Shown in pieces: positions 1 to 7,375 of a stretch of DNA of 64,000 nucleotides; position 1 is the stretch's first letter, and each line of letters opens with the position of its first letter. The notes beneath the pieces were generated by a model. That model ran no database searches, was not told where the DNA came from, and saw only the letters and a list, made by a program, of their open reading frames with translations. Origin of the DNA: Bacteroidetes bacterium 46-16 (lineage in GTDB: Bacteria; Bacteroidota; Bacteroidia; Chitinophagales; Chitinophagaceae); the NCBI GenBank assembly GCA_001897835.1, contig MKUN01000048.1, positions 1-64,000 on the forward strand. Reading direction: 5' to 3'. The translations under genes and the position numbers were made by a program.

Positions 1-17
1 AGGCAACAGCTCACCGC

Positions 18-119
18 ACTGAGGTCTTAGGAAACCCGGCAACGATAAGTGCGCCCACGCCGTAGCATGAGCGTTCTCACTTATGTCCCATTGCCATTTG
101 AAAGTTCCTAAGTTTCAGT
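18..119. other. Structured inverted-repeat element, possible leftward leader RNA or element-end structure
   Basis: Nested complementary arms are visible: ACTGA (18-22) with TCAGT (115-119), CTTAGGAAAC (26-35) with GTTCCTAAG (104-112), ATAAGTG (45-51) with CACTTAT (78-84), and ACGC (57-60) with GCGT (71-74). The arms stack in order with small internal loops, as in a folded RNA or a recombination/transfer site. No ORF covers it. It lies just downstream, on the minus strand, of a possible leftward promoter at 158-165, so it could be the 5' leader of a gene lying left of the window. The family is not recognised. Confidence 0.4.
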
Positions 120-157
120 ACGGGACTTAAAGCTTAAACGCTTCAAGAATATTTTTA

Positions 158-196
158 CAAAGATACTATTTCAGGTAGTAATTCACTACCTGAAAT
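158..196 (-). promoter_or_regulatory. Possible leftward promoter with a 12-bp perfect palindrome
   Basis: ATTTCAGGTAGT (168-179) and ACTACCTGAAAT (185-196) form a perfect 12-bp inverted repeat with a 5-nt loop. Directly beyond it on the minus strand is TATCTTTG (complement of 158-165), a perfect match to the Bacteroidota -7 box TAnnTTTG. No clear -33 TTG is seen at the usual distance. The palindrome sits where the -33 region would be, so an operator for a dimeric regulator is a reasonable inference. It has no T-run, so a terminator is less likely. Confidence 0.35.
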
Positions 197-500
197 GCAC
201 AATATACACAGTATTGAAAATGATTCACAGACCGGTACTTCTTCATGATCTACTTTTTTCCTTCCAACTTCCAGGTATCGCATACAAAGCAAATTACTTT
301 ACGAGTTGCCGTTATATTTAGAGTTAACCTTTAATCCTAAAAAACCACTGAATCGTTAGCTTTATGTTTTTGGGAGAAGGTATCGGGTTCAGCCGTGATC
401 AACCGCGCCTTTTCAGCCCTGTTTCGATGGCTTTTTTTACAAGTTCAGATCACCACAATAGATTCATAGATATTAGGTTGTAAATTATATGAGAATATTT
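197..500. other. Intergenic stretch without a recognisable gene
   Basis: No ORF of coding quality is seen on either strand. A weak hairpin AGCC...GGCT followed by a T-run lies near 413-440 and could be a rightward terminator. The minus strand has short in-frame stretches of protein-like sequence broken by stops, which may be remains of a decayed gene, but no family can be named. Confidence 0.3.
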
Positions 501-533
501 TTTGTGAGCACCCCCTATCATATTTGATATTTG
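501..533 (+). promoter_or_regulatory. Probable promoter and CsoR operator of the metal operon
   Basis: A TTTG at 501-504 and GATATTTG at 526-533 (one mismatch to TAnnTTTG) are 21 nt apart, placing the start of transcription shortly before the csoR start codon at 551. The spacer carries a C-tract, AGCACCCCCTATC. CsoR/RcnR-family repressors are known to bind G/C-tract half sites, so this is a plausible autoregulatory operator. A similar C-tract spacer precedes the Csp-like pseudogene near 13757. Confidence 0.4.
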
Positions 534-550
534 CATGTTAAACTAACAAT

Positions 551-952
551 ATGCTACCAAAAGAATTAACTAAGGATCTGCAAGTGCGGCTTAGCTCAAT
601 ACAAGGCCAGATTGGAGGCATAATTAAGATGCTTGAAGCAGATAGTGACCCGGATAAGATACTTAACCAATTCAAAGCTGCTGACCGTGGATTACAAAAA
701 GCCCATTATCTTCTTCTTGACGAAGTTTTTCGTAAAAGTCTTGCCCTGAAACTTGTTCAGGTAATGAATGCCTGTCCCGGTAATTGTCAGGATGCCGACA
801 AAATTGCCTACATGAAAAAGCAGTTTCCTTCATTCGAGTTTGACCAATTAAGCTCTCAAATCAAAGAAATTAATGCTATAGACAAGCGCTTGGAAAAGCA
901 TAATAAAAAAACGTCTGAAAAAGGTTTGGAAGACACCCCCCCTGACAGTTGA
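551..952 (+). CDS. CsoR/RcnR-family metal-sensing transcriptional repressor
   Basis: Predicted all-helical repressor of the CsoR/RcnR (DUF156) family, which releases DNA when it binds Cu(I), Ni/Co or other thiophilic ligands. The N-terminal helix holds the family signature RLSSIQGQIGGIIKMLE (about residues 13-29). Of the usual metal ligands, a Cys is present near residue 75 (NACPGNCQD), but the usual His/Cys pattern of copper CsoR is not obvious, so the inducing metal is uncertain. At 133 residues it is longer than typical CsoR (about 90-120) because of a charged C-terminal tail. It is the first gene of a rightward operon whose products bind or pump thiophilic metals, and its promoter spacer has a C-tract that it probably binds. 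Confidence 0.8.
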   Translation: MLPKELTKDLQVRLSSIQGQIGGIIKMLEADSDPDKILNQFKAADRGLQKAHYLLLDEVFRKSLALKLVQVMNACPGNCQDADKIAYMKKQFPSFEFDQLSSQIKEINAIDKRLEKHNKKTSEKGLEDTPPDS

Positions 953-978
953 ACTTTGACATCAAAAAAAATTTAATT

Positions 979-1299
979 ATGAACAGTCAAAATCTTAGAG
1001 AATGTATTGAAACCTGCCAAAGGTGTGCTACCGAATGTAATGTATGTGCCAATCATTGCATTGGCAGTTCAGAAATGGCTAATTGTGCCAGATTGTGCCT
1101 TGATTGTGCTGACGTCTGTAACCTATGTGCAACGTTCTGTGCAAGAGGGTCGCGATTTGCAAATCAAGTGGCAAAATTGTGTGCTGACATTTGTGAAGCC
1201 TGTGCTGAACAATGCGGCAAATATGATAATGACCAATGTAAACGCTGTGCCGAAGAATGCAGAATGTGCGCTGAGATGTGCAGAAGCATGGCTGCTTAA
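979..1299 (+). CDS. Cys-rich four-helix-bundle copper-binding protein (Csp/DUF326 family)
   Basis: Small cytosolic-type protein of about 106 residues with repeated CxxxC/CxxC patterns (for example CQRCATECNVC, CLDCADVCNLC, CKRCAEECRMC), the hallmark of Csp copper-storage four-helix bundles, which hold many Cu(I) ions along a Cys-lined core. The ORF track starts at a TTG at 949, but the ATG at 979 gives a protein beginning MNSQNLRECIE, as in the family, and fits the A-rich upstream sequence. There is no signal peptide, so it resembles cytosolic Csp3-like forms. It follows csoR closely, which supports copper or another soft metal as the ligand. Confidence 0.82.
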   Translation: MNSQNLRECIETCQRCATECNVCANHCIGSSEMANCARLCLDCADVCNLCATFCARGSRFANQVAKLCADICEACAEQCGKYDNDQCKRCAEECRMCAEMCRSMAA

Positions 1300-1331
1300 T
1301 TATTAAATTCAAAAAGAAAAAAATTTAAATC

Positions 1332-1610
1332 ATGAAAAGAAAAGTTGAATTATTTACTGCCGGTTGTCCTGTATGTGAACCCATAGTTGAAATGGTAAAG
1401 TCGATGGCTTGCAGTTCCTGCGAAGTGGTTATTTATGACCTGTCTAAGCCATGTGATACAAACGAATGTGTCGATAAGGTTAAGACGTACGGCATTAAAT
1501 CGCTGCCGGCGGTTGCTGTTAATGGAGTTCTGCTTGATTGCTGCCAGAATAAAGGTGTATCGGTAGATACATTAATAAAAGCTGGACTTGGAGAACCAGC
1601 AATAATGTAA
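1332..1610 (+). CDS. Small thioredoxin/glutaredoxin-fold protein with several Cys pairs
   Basis: A 92-residue single-domain protein. The beta-alpha start KVELFTAGCPVCEP has a redox-type CPVC motif (about residues 11-14), followed by MACSSCEV, and the cis-Pro region of thioredoxin folds is seen as KSLPAVAVNG. Further Cys occur as CDTNEC and LLDCC. It probably reduces or exchanges thiols, or passes a soft metal between Cys proteins, in the cytoplasm. The extra Cys pairs are unusual for glutaredoxins and suggest metal handling, which is inferred from context between the Csp protein and the P-type ATPase. A 13-bp hairpin follows it. Confidence 0.65.
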   Translation: MKRKVELFTAGCPVCEPIVEMVKSMACSSCEVVIYDLSKPCDTNECVDKVKTYGIKSLPAVAVNGVLLDCCQNKGVSVDTLIKAGLGEPAIM

Positions 1611-1618
1611 ACTTTAAG

Positions 1619-1659
1619 AGATCAACTTTAATCAGAATTAATCACGTTAAAGTTGATCT
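1619..1659 (+). terminator. 13-bp hairpin between the thioredoxin-like gene and the ATPase gene
   Basis: AGATCAACTTTAA (1619-1631) is perfectly complementary to TTAAAGTTGATCT (1647-1659), with a 15-nt loop. Only an A/T-rich stretch, not a clean T-run, follows. It could act as a weak terminator or as an attenuation or RNA-processing site that lowers expression of the downstream ATPase relative to csoR and csp. Confidence 0.4.
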
Positions 1660-1683
1660 TATTTATAATTTAAAAACTTTATT

Positions 1684-4083
1684 ATGGCAACGGAAGTAGT
1701 GCAGTTAAAAGTATCAGGCCTTATGTGTTCCTTCTGCACTATGAGTGTAGAGACCGCTTTAAAGCGTTATGAGGCTATCAAAAGCGTGATGGTAAATCTG
1801 GTACATGGAATTGTTTTGGTGGAAGCTGACACCGCTAAAATGCCTAAGGATGCCATTGCAGAGGCGGTTGAGAAGTTGGGTTATACGGTGTCGGCAACGG
1901 AAGTGCAGCAATATCAAACTGACGAATCCTTGTTTAAGTTTATTAAACAACGTGGCGCTATTGGAATGTCCGTTTCTATATTAGATCTTCTAATTGATCC
2001 GCTAAATCTATTCGGATTACCACAGCACTACAGGGCGTGGTTTAGTTTAGCTGTAGCCACTTTTGTTTTGTTCTGGGTAGGCTTTCCTATTCTCAGGAAA
2101 ACAATTATGGCTATAAGACAACGAGTGATTAATGCAAACGTGTTGCTTTCTACAGGTGCTTGGGGCGCTTTTGTAATAGGCATACTATCACTTTTTAACC
2201 CAGCTTGGCCTAATTTCCTTCCTGTGGCAGCCTGGCTGATGTCACTACACCTATTCTTTGCTTATTTTAAATTAGACACTCGGAAAAAAGCGGCGGATGC
2301 TGTTCGAAAACTACTGAGCCTACAACCGGCAAAAGCAAGAGTGAAAAGGCTCAATCAATGGGTTGAAGTGTTAACCACCGATGTAGTGGTTGGTGAAACG
2401 GCTGAAATAAAACCAGGAGAACGTATTCCTTTAGATGGCTTAGTAATAAGTGGAGCCTCTTCTGTTGATGAATCCAGTTTCACCGGTGAATCCAGTCCTG
2501 TTTATAAGCAAGAAGGTGCAGAAGTGATTGGAGGTACTATGAACTTTGACGGGGCAATACAAATTAAAGTGACCAAAAAAAGTGAGGATGGTTTCCTAAA
2601 TCAAATAGTTCGCATGATGAGTCAGATCAATGAAAAAAAGCCGCCTGTCGAACTTTTGGCTGACCGTCTAATGAACTATTATGGCCCCGTAGTGTTTATT
2701 ATAGCTATTGTTGCAGCACTCGCATGGTTGCTTATTACCGGTAGTGTTTACAGTGCTACAATTGTCTTAATCACAACTATCATAATGGGTTACCCTTGTG
2801 CTTTGGGCATTACTACTCCAATGCTGGCCGCCATAGCAGGTGGTAAAGGAGTATCAATCGGTCTTTTAGTAAAAGCAAGTGAAGTATTTTATGGTCTTTC
2901 AAGGGTAAATGCTATTGTTTTTGATAAAACTGGCACTCTTACTTATGGTAAACCTACCGTTACTAATGTTGTTCCTTTAGGTATCTCTGAAAGAGAACTT
3001 TTAGGTATTAGTGCCGCAGTAGAAGAAAAATCTGAACATCCGTTAGCGCAAGCAATAACCTTCTATGCAAAGAAAAGTGGTGTATTATCAATGGATGTAA
3101 CAGATTTTAAAACTGTTGCGGGTAAAGGTGTTTATGCTTCTGTCAATAGAAAGCCCATCATGGTTGGAAGCCCGAGATTTTTGAAAGAGAATGGTGTTTT
3201 AATTGAAGGCGTCGCAAAAGATAAATTAGATACAATTGGCCGGGAAGGTAAAACGGTGATTGGCATTGCAGAAGAAAACCAGTTGATTGGCTTGATTGCT
3301 CTTCAAGATACACCACGCAACCATACGGCTGAAGTAATGAACAGAATAAAGGCTAAGGGAATCAAAATAGTCATGTTAACCGGTGATGCTAAACCTGTTG
3401 CGGAAGCCGTGGCAAAACGAATTGGAATTAACGAAGTAAAAGCCGAGTTATTGCCTATTGATAAAGTTCATGCTATTGAAGAACTACAGCAAAGGGGCTA
3501 TAAAGTGGCGATGGTGGGTGATGGCATAAATGATGCACCCGCATTAGCACAATCTGATGTAGGTATTGCTATTGGCGCCGGTACTGATGTAGCTATTGAG
3601 TCTGCAGGTGTGATACTTATTGGAGATAAAACCATAGATGTACTGAATGCTGTTATTTTAGGAAAGGCGAGTTACAGAACACTTACATACAATGTTATCA
3701 TAGCTGTCATTTTTAATATTATAGGCATGATACTGGCCTCTCTTGGCCTTATTTCACCTTTGTTGGCGATTGTAGTGATGATAGTAAGCATTTTTGCTAT
3801 CCTGCTTAATACCTTAAGAGTTAGAACCATAAAAATGGAATCAGTATCTGATAAAATTAATGCTCAGGCGTTAACTCAATCAGAGTTCAAGATTCCTAAT
3901 ATGGTTTGCGAGGGATGCGCTCAGAAGATAACAAGTGAGGTGACCAAACTTCCTGGAGTAACAGAAGTAAAGCCAAAGGTGATGCAAAAGCAAGTTGTGG
4001 TAAGTTATGAAGGAGATAAGCTGACACAAAACCAGATAAAGGAAGCAATAACTAAATCAGGGTTTAATGCCATAGAAATTTAA
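1684..4083 (+). CDS. P1B-type heavy-metal ATPase with N- and C-terminal HMA domains and a YPC motif
   Basis: Inner-membrane ATP-driven metal exporter of 799 residues. Order: N-terminal HMA with GLMCSFC (about residues 13-19), transmembrane helices, actuator loop with SFTGESSP, a membrane motif YPC at residues 370-372 (most soft-metal pumps have CPC), the phosphorylation site DKTGT with Asp414, the EHP nucleotide-binding motif, GDGIND (612-617), two more helices with YN and a final NTLR, then a C-terminal HMA with MVCEGC. A C-terminal HMA is uncommon. Losing the first Cys of CPC should change metal coordination, so selectivity may differ from ordinary Cu(I) pumps. It lies in the csoR operon; Cu(I), Ag(I), Hg or Au cannot be separated from sequence. 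Confidence 0.88.
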   Translation: MATEVVQLKVSGLMCSFCTMSVETALKRYEAIKSVMVNLVHGIVLVEADTAKMPKDAIAEAVEKLGYTVSATEVQQYQTDESLFKFIKQRGAIGMSVSILDLLIDPLNLFGLPQHYRAWFSLAVATFVLFWVGFPILRKTIMAIRQRVINANVLLSTGAWGAFVIGILSLFNPAWPNFLPVAAWLMSLHLFFAYFKLDTRKKAADAVRKLLSLQPAKARVKRLNQWVEVLTTDVVVGETAEIKPGERIPLDGLVISGASSVDESSFTGESSPVYKQEGAEVIGGTMNFDGAIQIKVTKKSEDGFLNQIVRMMSQINEKKPPVELLADRLMNYYGPVVFIIAIVAALAWLLITGSVYSATIVLITTIIMGYPCALGITTPMLAAIAGGKGVSIGLLVKASEVFYGLSRVNAIVFDKTGTLTYGKPTVTNVVPLGISERELLGISAAVEEKSEHPLAQAITFYAKKSGVLSMDVTDFKTVAGKGVYASVNRKPIMVGSPRFLKENGVLIEGVAKDKLDTIGREGKTVIGIAEENQLIGLIALQDTPRNHTAEVMNRIKAKGIKIVMLTGDAKPVAEAVAKRIGINEVKAELLPIDKVHAIEELQQRGYKVAMVGDGINDAPALAQSDVGIAIGAGTDVAIESAGVILIGDKTIDVLNAVILGKASYRTLTYNVIIAVIFNIIGMILASLGLISPLLAIVVMIVSIFAILLNTLRVRTIKMESVSDKINAQALTQSEFKIPNMVCEGCAQKITSEVTKLPGVTEVKPKVMQKQVVVSYEGDKLTQNQIKEAITKSGFNAIEI

Positions 4084-4101
4084 TGAAGAAGCTTAATCTA
4101 C

Positions 4102-4449
4102 ATGAAAGATACTAATCATACTATTAAAACTATTTCTTCTAACGACTACCGCATCCAAGAAGGCATAGCTCGGGGTACGGAAATTGAGATAATTGTAGAT
4201 GGTAAATCTATCAAGGCTTACGAAGGTGAAAGTGTAGCTGCATCCATACTTGCCACTGGGAAACGTTCATTGCGTACCACATCTAAAAGCTATGAACCTC
4301 GTGGGCTTTACTGCGCCATAGGGATTTGTTTTGATTGTGTTATGACCATTGATAACATACCAAATATTCGCGCTTGTCAAACCTTTGTAAGGAATGGGAT
4401 GATCATAGAAACACAACAAGGCGAAGGAAAATGGAGGGTTGAACCATGA
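4102..4449 (+). CDS. (2Fe-2S) small subunit of an HcnABC/opine-oxidase-type dehydrogenase (HcnA-like)
   Basis: A 115-residue ferredoxin-like subunit. After a beta-grasp start (EIEIIVDGKSIKA) comes the cluster motif GLYCAIGICFDC followed by RACQTFV, the four-Cys pattern of the small gamma/A subunits of hydrogen cyanide synthase, octopine/nopaline oxidase and D-hydroxyproline dehydrogenase. It should pass electrons between the two flavoprotein subunits. Its stop overlaps the next start as ATGA, as is common when subunits are made in fixed ratio. In cyanogenic pseudomonads the A subunit is of similar size. Which amine is oxidised cannot be told from this subunit. Confidence 0.8.
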   Translation: MKDTNHTIKTISSNDYRIQEGIARGTEIEIIVDGKSIKAYEGESVAASILATGKRSLRTTSKSYEPRGLYCAIGICFDCVMTIDNIPNIRACQTFVRNGMIIETQQGEGKWRVEP

Positions 4450-5906
4450 AAAAAATAAAACCTGTTGTTGTCATTGGCGCTGGCCCCGCAGGAATGGGTG
4501 CTGCCATTGAACTTGTCAAAGCCGATGTACCATGCATGATGATAGATGAAGCTCCAAGACCGGGCGGACAAGTGTATCGTCAACCTCCTACGAAGTTTCA
4601 AACGCAGGAGAAGTATAAATTAAATTCGGAACAGAAACGGGGAAAAGATCTATATACACAATGGCTTGAAGTCAAAGATAAAGTCAATCTGCTTTCTTCC
4701 ACGTCCGTTGTTGGTATTTGGAACGAAAAAGAGGTAATATATTCTTCTGAAGGGATAAGCGGAATAATTGAAGCAGAACAGATAATCATTGCTACAGGCG
4801 CATACGAACGGCCTGTTCCTTTTCCCGGGTGGACCTTACCTGGAGTAATGACGGTAGGCGGGGTTAAATCTTTTATTAAAACAATGTTTGTGAAGCCTGG
4901 CAAACAGGCCGTTATAGCCGGAACTGGTCCTCTTTTAATTAGCACAGCTAACAGGCTACATGAAATTGGAGTAAATGTTATGGCAATTCTTGAAGCAGGA
5001 AATCCTCCCTGGACCTCAGGTGCTTTTTCAAAGGAATGGCAAGAAGTAGATTTCGCTCAAGATATTGCAAATGATTTGGAAGAATTAAAAGGAAACAATA
5101 TTCCGCTACTGTTTAATCATACAATTTTTGAAGCGCATGGAAAAAGCGAAGTCACAAGTGTTACATACGGTGAAGTAGATGCTAAAGATTGGAAACCATT
5201 AAACGATACCAAACGAACTATCAATGCAGACCTTGTTGCTTTAGGATTTGGGTTTGTTTCAAATACTGAATTATCTATGCTTGCAGGATGCAGGCATGAT
5301 TTTCACCCAGGAATAGGATGGTACATTGTTAGAAATGAAATGATGGAAACAACTGTGCCGGGAATTTTTTCAGTTGGTGATGGTGCATTAATCGGAGGAG
5401 CAATAATAGCAGAACAGGAAGGACGCATTGCAGGAATTAAAGCCGCTCAAAATGCAGGTGCTATTACTGCCGGTGATGCGGAAAAATATTTTGAAAAACA
5501 CCTCTCACGACTTCACTCCTTTAAAAGCTTCCGTATATCAATAAATGAAGCGACTGCAATGCGCAAAGGCTTGCTTTACCTTCCCAAAGTTGAAACGCTG
5601 GTATGCCGTTGTGAAGAAGTAGTTTTTTCAGATGTGAATACCGCTATCAAAGAAGGGGCTGGAGACCTTCAGTCGGTAAAGCTGCTTACTCGTCTTGGTA
5701 TGGGACCCTGCCAGGGGCGTAACTGTGCATCCTCAATGGGAATGTATCTGTGTGAAACACTAAAGAAAACACCGGAGCAAATAGGACGAATAAATTCCCG
5801 TCCTCCGGTTAAACCTGTAACTCTTGGGGCTTTAGCTAAAATGATAAATGCAGAGGAAGAATTAAGCAATCCATTTGATGCTATTACTGCAGGAGGTAGA
5901 ATATGA
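4446..5906 (+). CDS. FAD/NAD(P)-binding oxidoreductase with C-terminal BFD-like [2Fe-2S] domain (HcnB-like)
   Basis: A 486-residue alpha/B subunit of the same dehydrogenase. The N-terminus has the Rossmann motif VIGAGPAGMGAA and the family signature RPGGQVYRQPP; a second nucleotide site is VIAGTGPLL (about residue 156). The C-terminal 100 residues hold a BFD-like [2Fe-2S] domain: VCRCEE, then GMGPCQGRNC. This arrangement is that of HcnB, opine oxidase subunit A and the hydroxyproline dehydrogenase alpha subunit. It probably accepts electrons from the DAO-type subunit and passes them to the respiratory chain at the membrane. It starts in an ATGA overlap with the (2Fe-2S) subunit gene and ends in another with the next gene. 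Confidence 0.85.
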   Translation: MKKIKPVVVIGAGPAGMGAAIELVKADVPCMMIDEAPRPGGQVYRQPPTKFQTQEKYKLNSEQKRGKDLYTQWLEVKDKVNLLSSTSVVGIWNEKEVIYSSEGISGIIEAEQIIIATGAYERPVPFPGWTLPGVMTVGGVKSFIKTMFVKPGKQAVIAGTGPLLISTANRLHEIGVNVMAILEAGNPPWTSGAFSKEWQEVDFAQDIANDLEELKGNNIPLLFNHTIFEAHGKSEVTSVTYGEVDAKDWKPLNDTKRTINADLVALGFGFVSNTELSMLAGCRHDFHPGIGWYIVRNEMMETTVPGIFSVGDGALIGGAIIAEQEGRIAGIKAAQNAGAITAGDAEKYFEKHLSRLHSFKSFRISINEATAMRKGLLYLPKVETLVCRCEEVVFSDVNTAIKEGAGDLQSVKLLTRLGMGPCQGRNCASSMGMYLCETLKKTPEQIGRINSRPPVKPVTLGALAKMINAEEELSNPFDAITAGGRI

Positions 5907-7375
5907 AAAATGCAGATGTAATTGTTGTAGGTGGTGGGGTAATTGGGTGTGCCGTAGCATACTACATCGCTAAAAAAGGAATACCTGTAATGCTCGTTGA
6001 CGAGCCCAAAAGGGGTCGGGCAACGTCTGCATCAGCCGGGGGCTTATGGCCTCTGGGGGAATCAATTGGTTTAGGTTGTGGTGTAATATTTCATAAGGCT
6101 ATGATAGAAAAAGGACTGATTCCTCCTGACTCTCATGTTCCCCCACAACTTCCTAAAACGTTTCTTGATTTTGCAATTCAATCCAATGCGATGTTTCCAT
6201 CACTTGCTATTGAATTGCGTGAAACGAGCGGTATTGATTTTGAATACGAAGAAACATCCCTTCTTTTCCTGATGTATGACGAAGGCGATGTAGCCTTTGC
6301 CAAACCCCTTTATGCTAATTGTCCTTGTGGTAGGTCCCGTATTGACTGGCTCACCCCCAATGAACTCAGGAAAGTTGAGCCTGCAATAACACATAATGTG
6401 TTGGGCGCACTACGGTTTAATGGAGACAATCAGGTTAACCCTTATGCTCTTTCCGATTCCTTTCGTGAAGCTGCAAGAAAGTTAGGCGCTCAAATAATTA
6501 CACATACAGAAGTAAAGGGAATTAAAGTTTCATCTGGACGAATTACAGGAGTAGAAACGACAACAGAATTTATTGGCTGTAAATATGTGGTAAATGCTGC
6601 CGGTGCATGGGCAGCGCAAATTGCAAAAACAGCAGGAATTGAATTACCTGTTTACCCGGTGCGGGGGCAGATAGTAGGAACAGAGGCACTACCAGATATA
6701 ATCTCTGCTTGCATATCAACAAATGACTGTTACCTCGCTCAAAAAAAACATGGTGAAATAATTATAGGCAGTACCACCGAAGAAGTAGGTTTTAATGTTG
6801 GTGTTACGCCTTCTGCCATCAAAGAACTTACTGCTGGTGCAATTAGGGCTGTCCCTTTTTTAGAATGGGTTAAAGTTAAAAGGGTATGGTCAGGGCTGCG
6901 CCCCGGCACTGCCGACGAAATGCCTATATTAGGCTCTGTTAGTGGTCTGGAAGGATACATAAATGCCTGTGGTCATTTTAGAACAGGAATACTCAATTCA
7001 CCCTTAACTGGACTTCTAATTTCTGAAATTATAAACGGTGAAAAACTCTCCATCCCCATAGAACCATTCCTGCTTTCTGATGAGCGATTGAATGGTTCGA
7101 TTACATCAAATCACAAAGTGTCAGTTTTTAGCCAGGAGCAACAAACGATAATTATTTCCATCAAAGGAATGACTTGTGAAGGATGCGTAACAAATGTAAA
7201 GAAAACGCTTAATTCTTTACAAGGTGTAACAAAGTTTGAAGTAAGCCTTGGTGACCATCAGGCCAAAATTTCGTACAATGCAAAGGAGATTTTACCTGAT
7301 ACAGTAATAGCAGCTATAGACGAGCTGGGCTATAAAGCACATTCACCTTTGGCAGCAAAATGTATCGGCTTATGA
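5903..7375 (+). CDS. DAO-family FAD amine oxidoreductase fused to a C-terminal HMA metal-binding domain (HcnC-like)
   Basis: A 490-residue catalytic subunit. Residues 1-400 form a D-amino-acid-oxidase/glycine-oxidase fold: VIVVGGGVIGCAVAYY at the N-terminus, a TSASAGGL loop, and the late GHFRTGI motif that contacts FAD. HcnC of pseudomonads is about 417 residues; here about 70 extra residues form a complete heavy-metal-associated domain with GMTCEGC and the closing ELGYKA. No usual HcnC, opine oxidase or hydroxyproline dehydrogenase subunit carries such a domain as far as is known to me. The fusion ties amine oxidation physically to soft-metal binding. The substrate (glycine, sarcosine, an opine, hydroxyproline) is unresolved. 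Translationally coupled to both neighbours. Confidence 0.8.
   Translation: MKNADVIVVGGGVIGCAVAYYIAKKGIPVMLVDEPKRGRATSASAGGLWPLGESIGLGCGVIFHKAMIEKGLIPPDSHVPPQLPKTFLDFAIQSNAMFPSLAIELRETSGIDFEYEETSLLFLMYDEGDVAFAKPLYANCPCGRSRIDWLTPNELRKVEPAITHNVLGALRFNGDNQVNPYALSDSFREAARKLGAQIITHTEVKGIKVSSGRITGVETTTEFIGCKYVVNAAGAWAAQIAKTAGIELPVYPVRGQIVGTEALPDIISACISTNDCYLAQKKHGEIIIGSTTEEVGFNVGVTPSAIKELTAGAIRAVPFLEWVKVKRVWSGLRPGTADEMPILGSVSGLEGYINACGHFRTGILNSPLTGLLISEIINGEKLSIPIEPFLLSDERLNGSITSNHKVSVFSQEQQTIIISIKGMTCEGCVTNVKKTLNSLQGVTKFEVSLGDHQAKISYNAKEILPDTVIAAIDELGYKAHSPLAAKCIGL

Noticed and set aside
1007-1306. 99-residue ORF overlapping the Csp-like gene
   Set aside because: It is a shifted reading of the Cys-rich gene; its composition follows from TGT/TGC codons in the other frame.
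1684-4083. Calling the P-type ATPase copA
   Set aside because: The YPC motif and two HMA domains make the metal uncertain, so no symbol was given.
4102-7375. Naming the three subunits hcnA, hcnB and hcnC
   Set aside because: Opine oxidase and hydroxyproline dehydrogenase share the same motifs; cyanide production is not proven.
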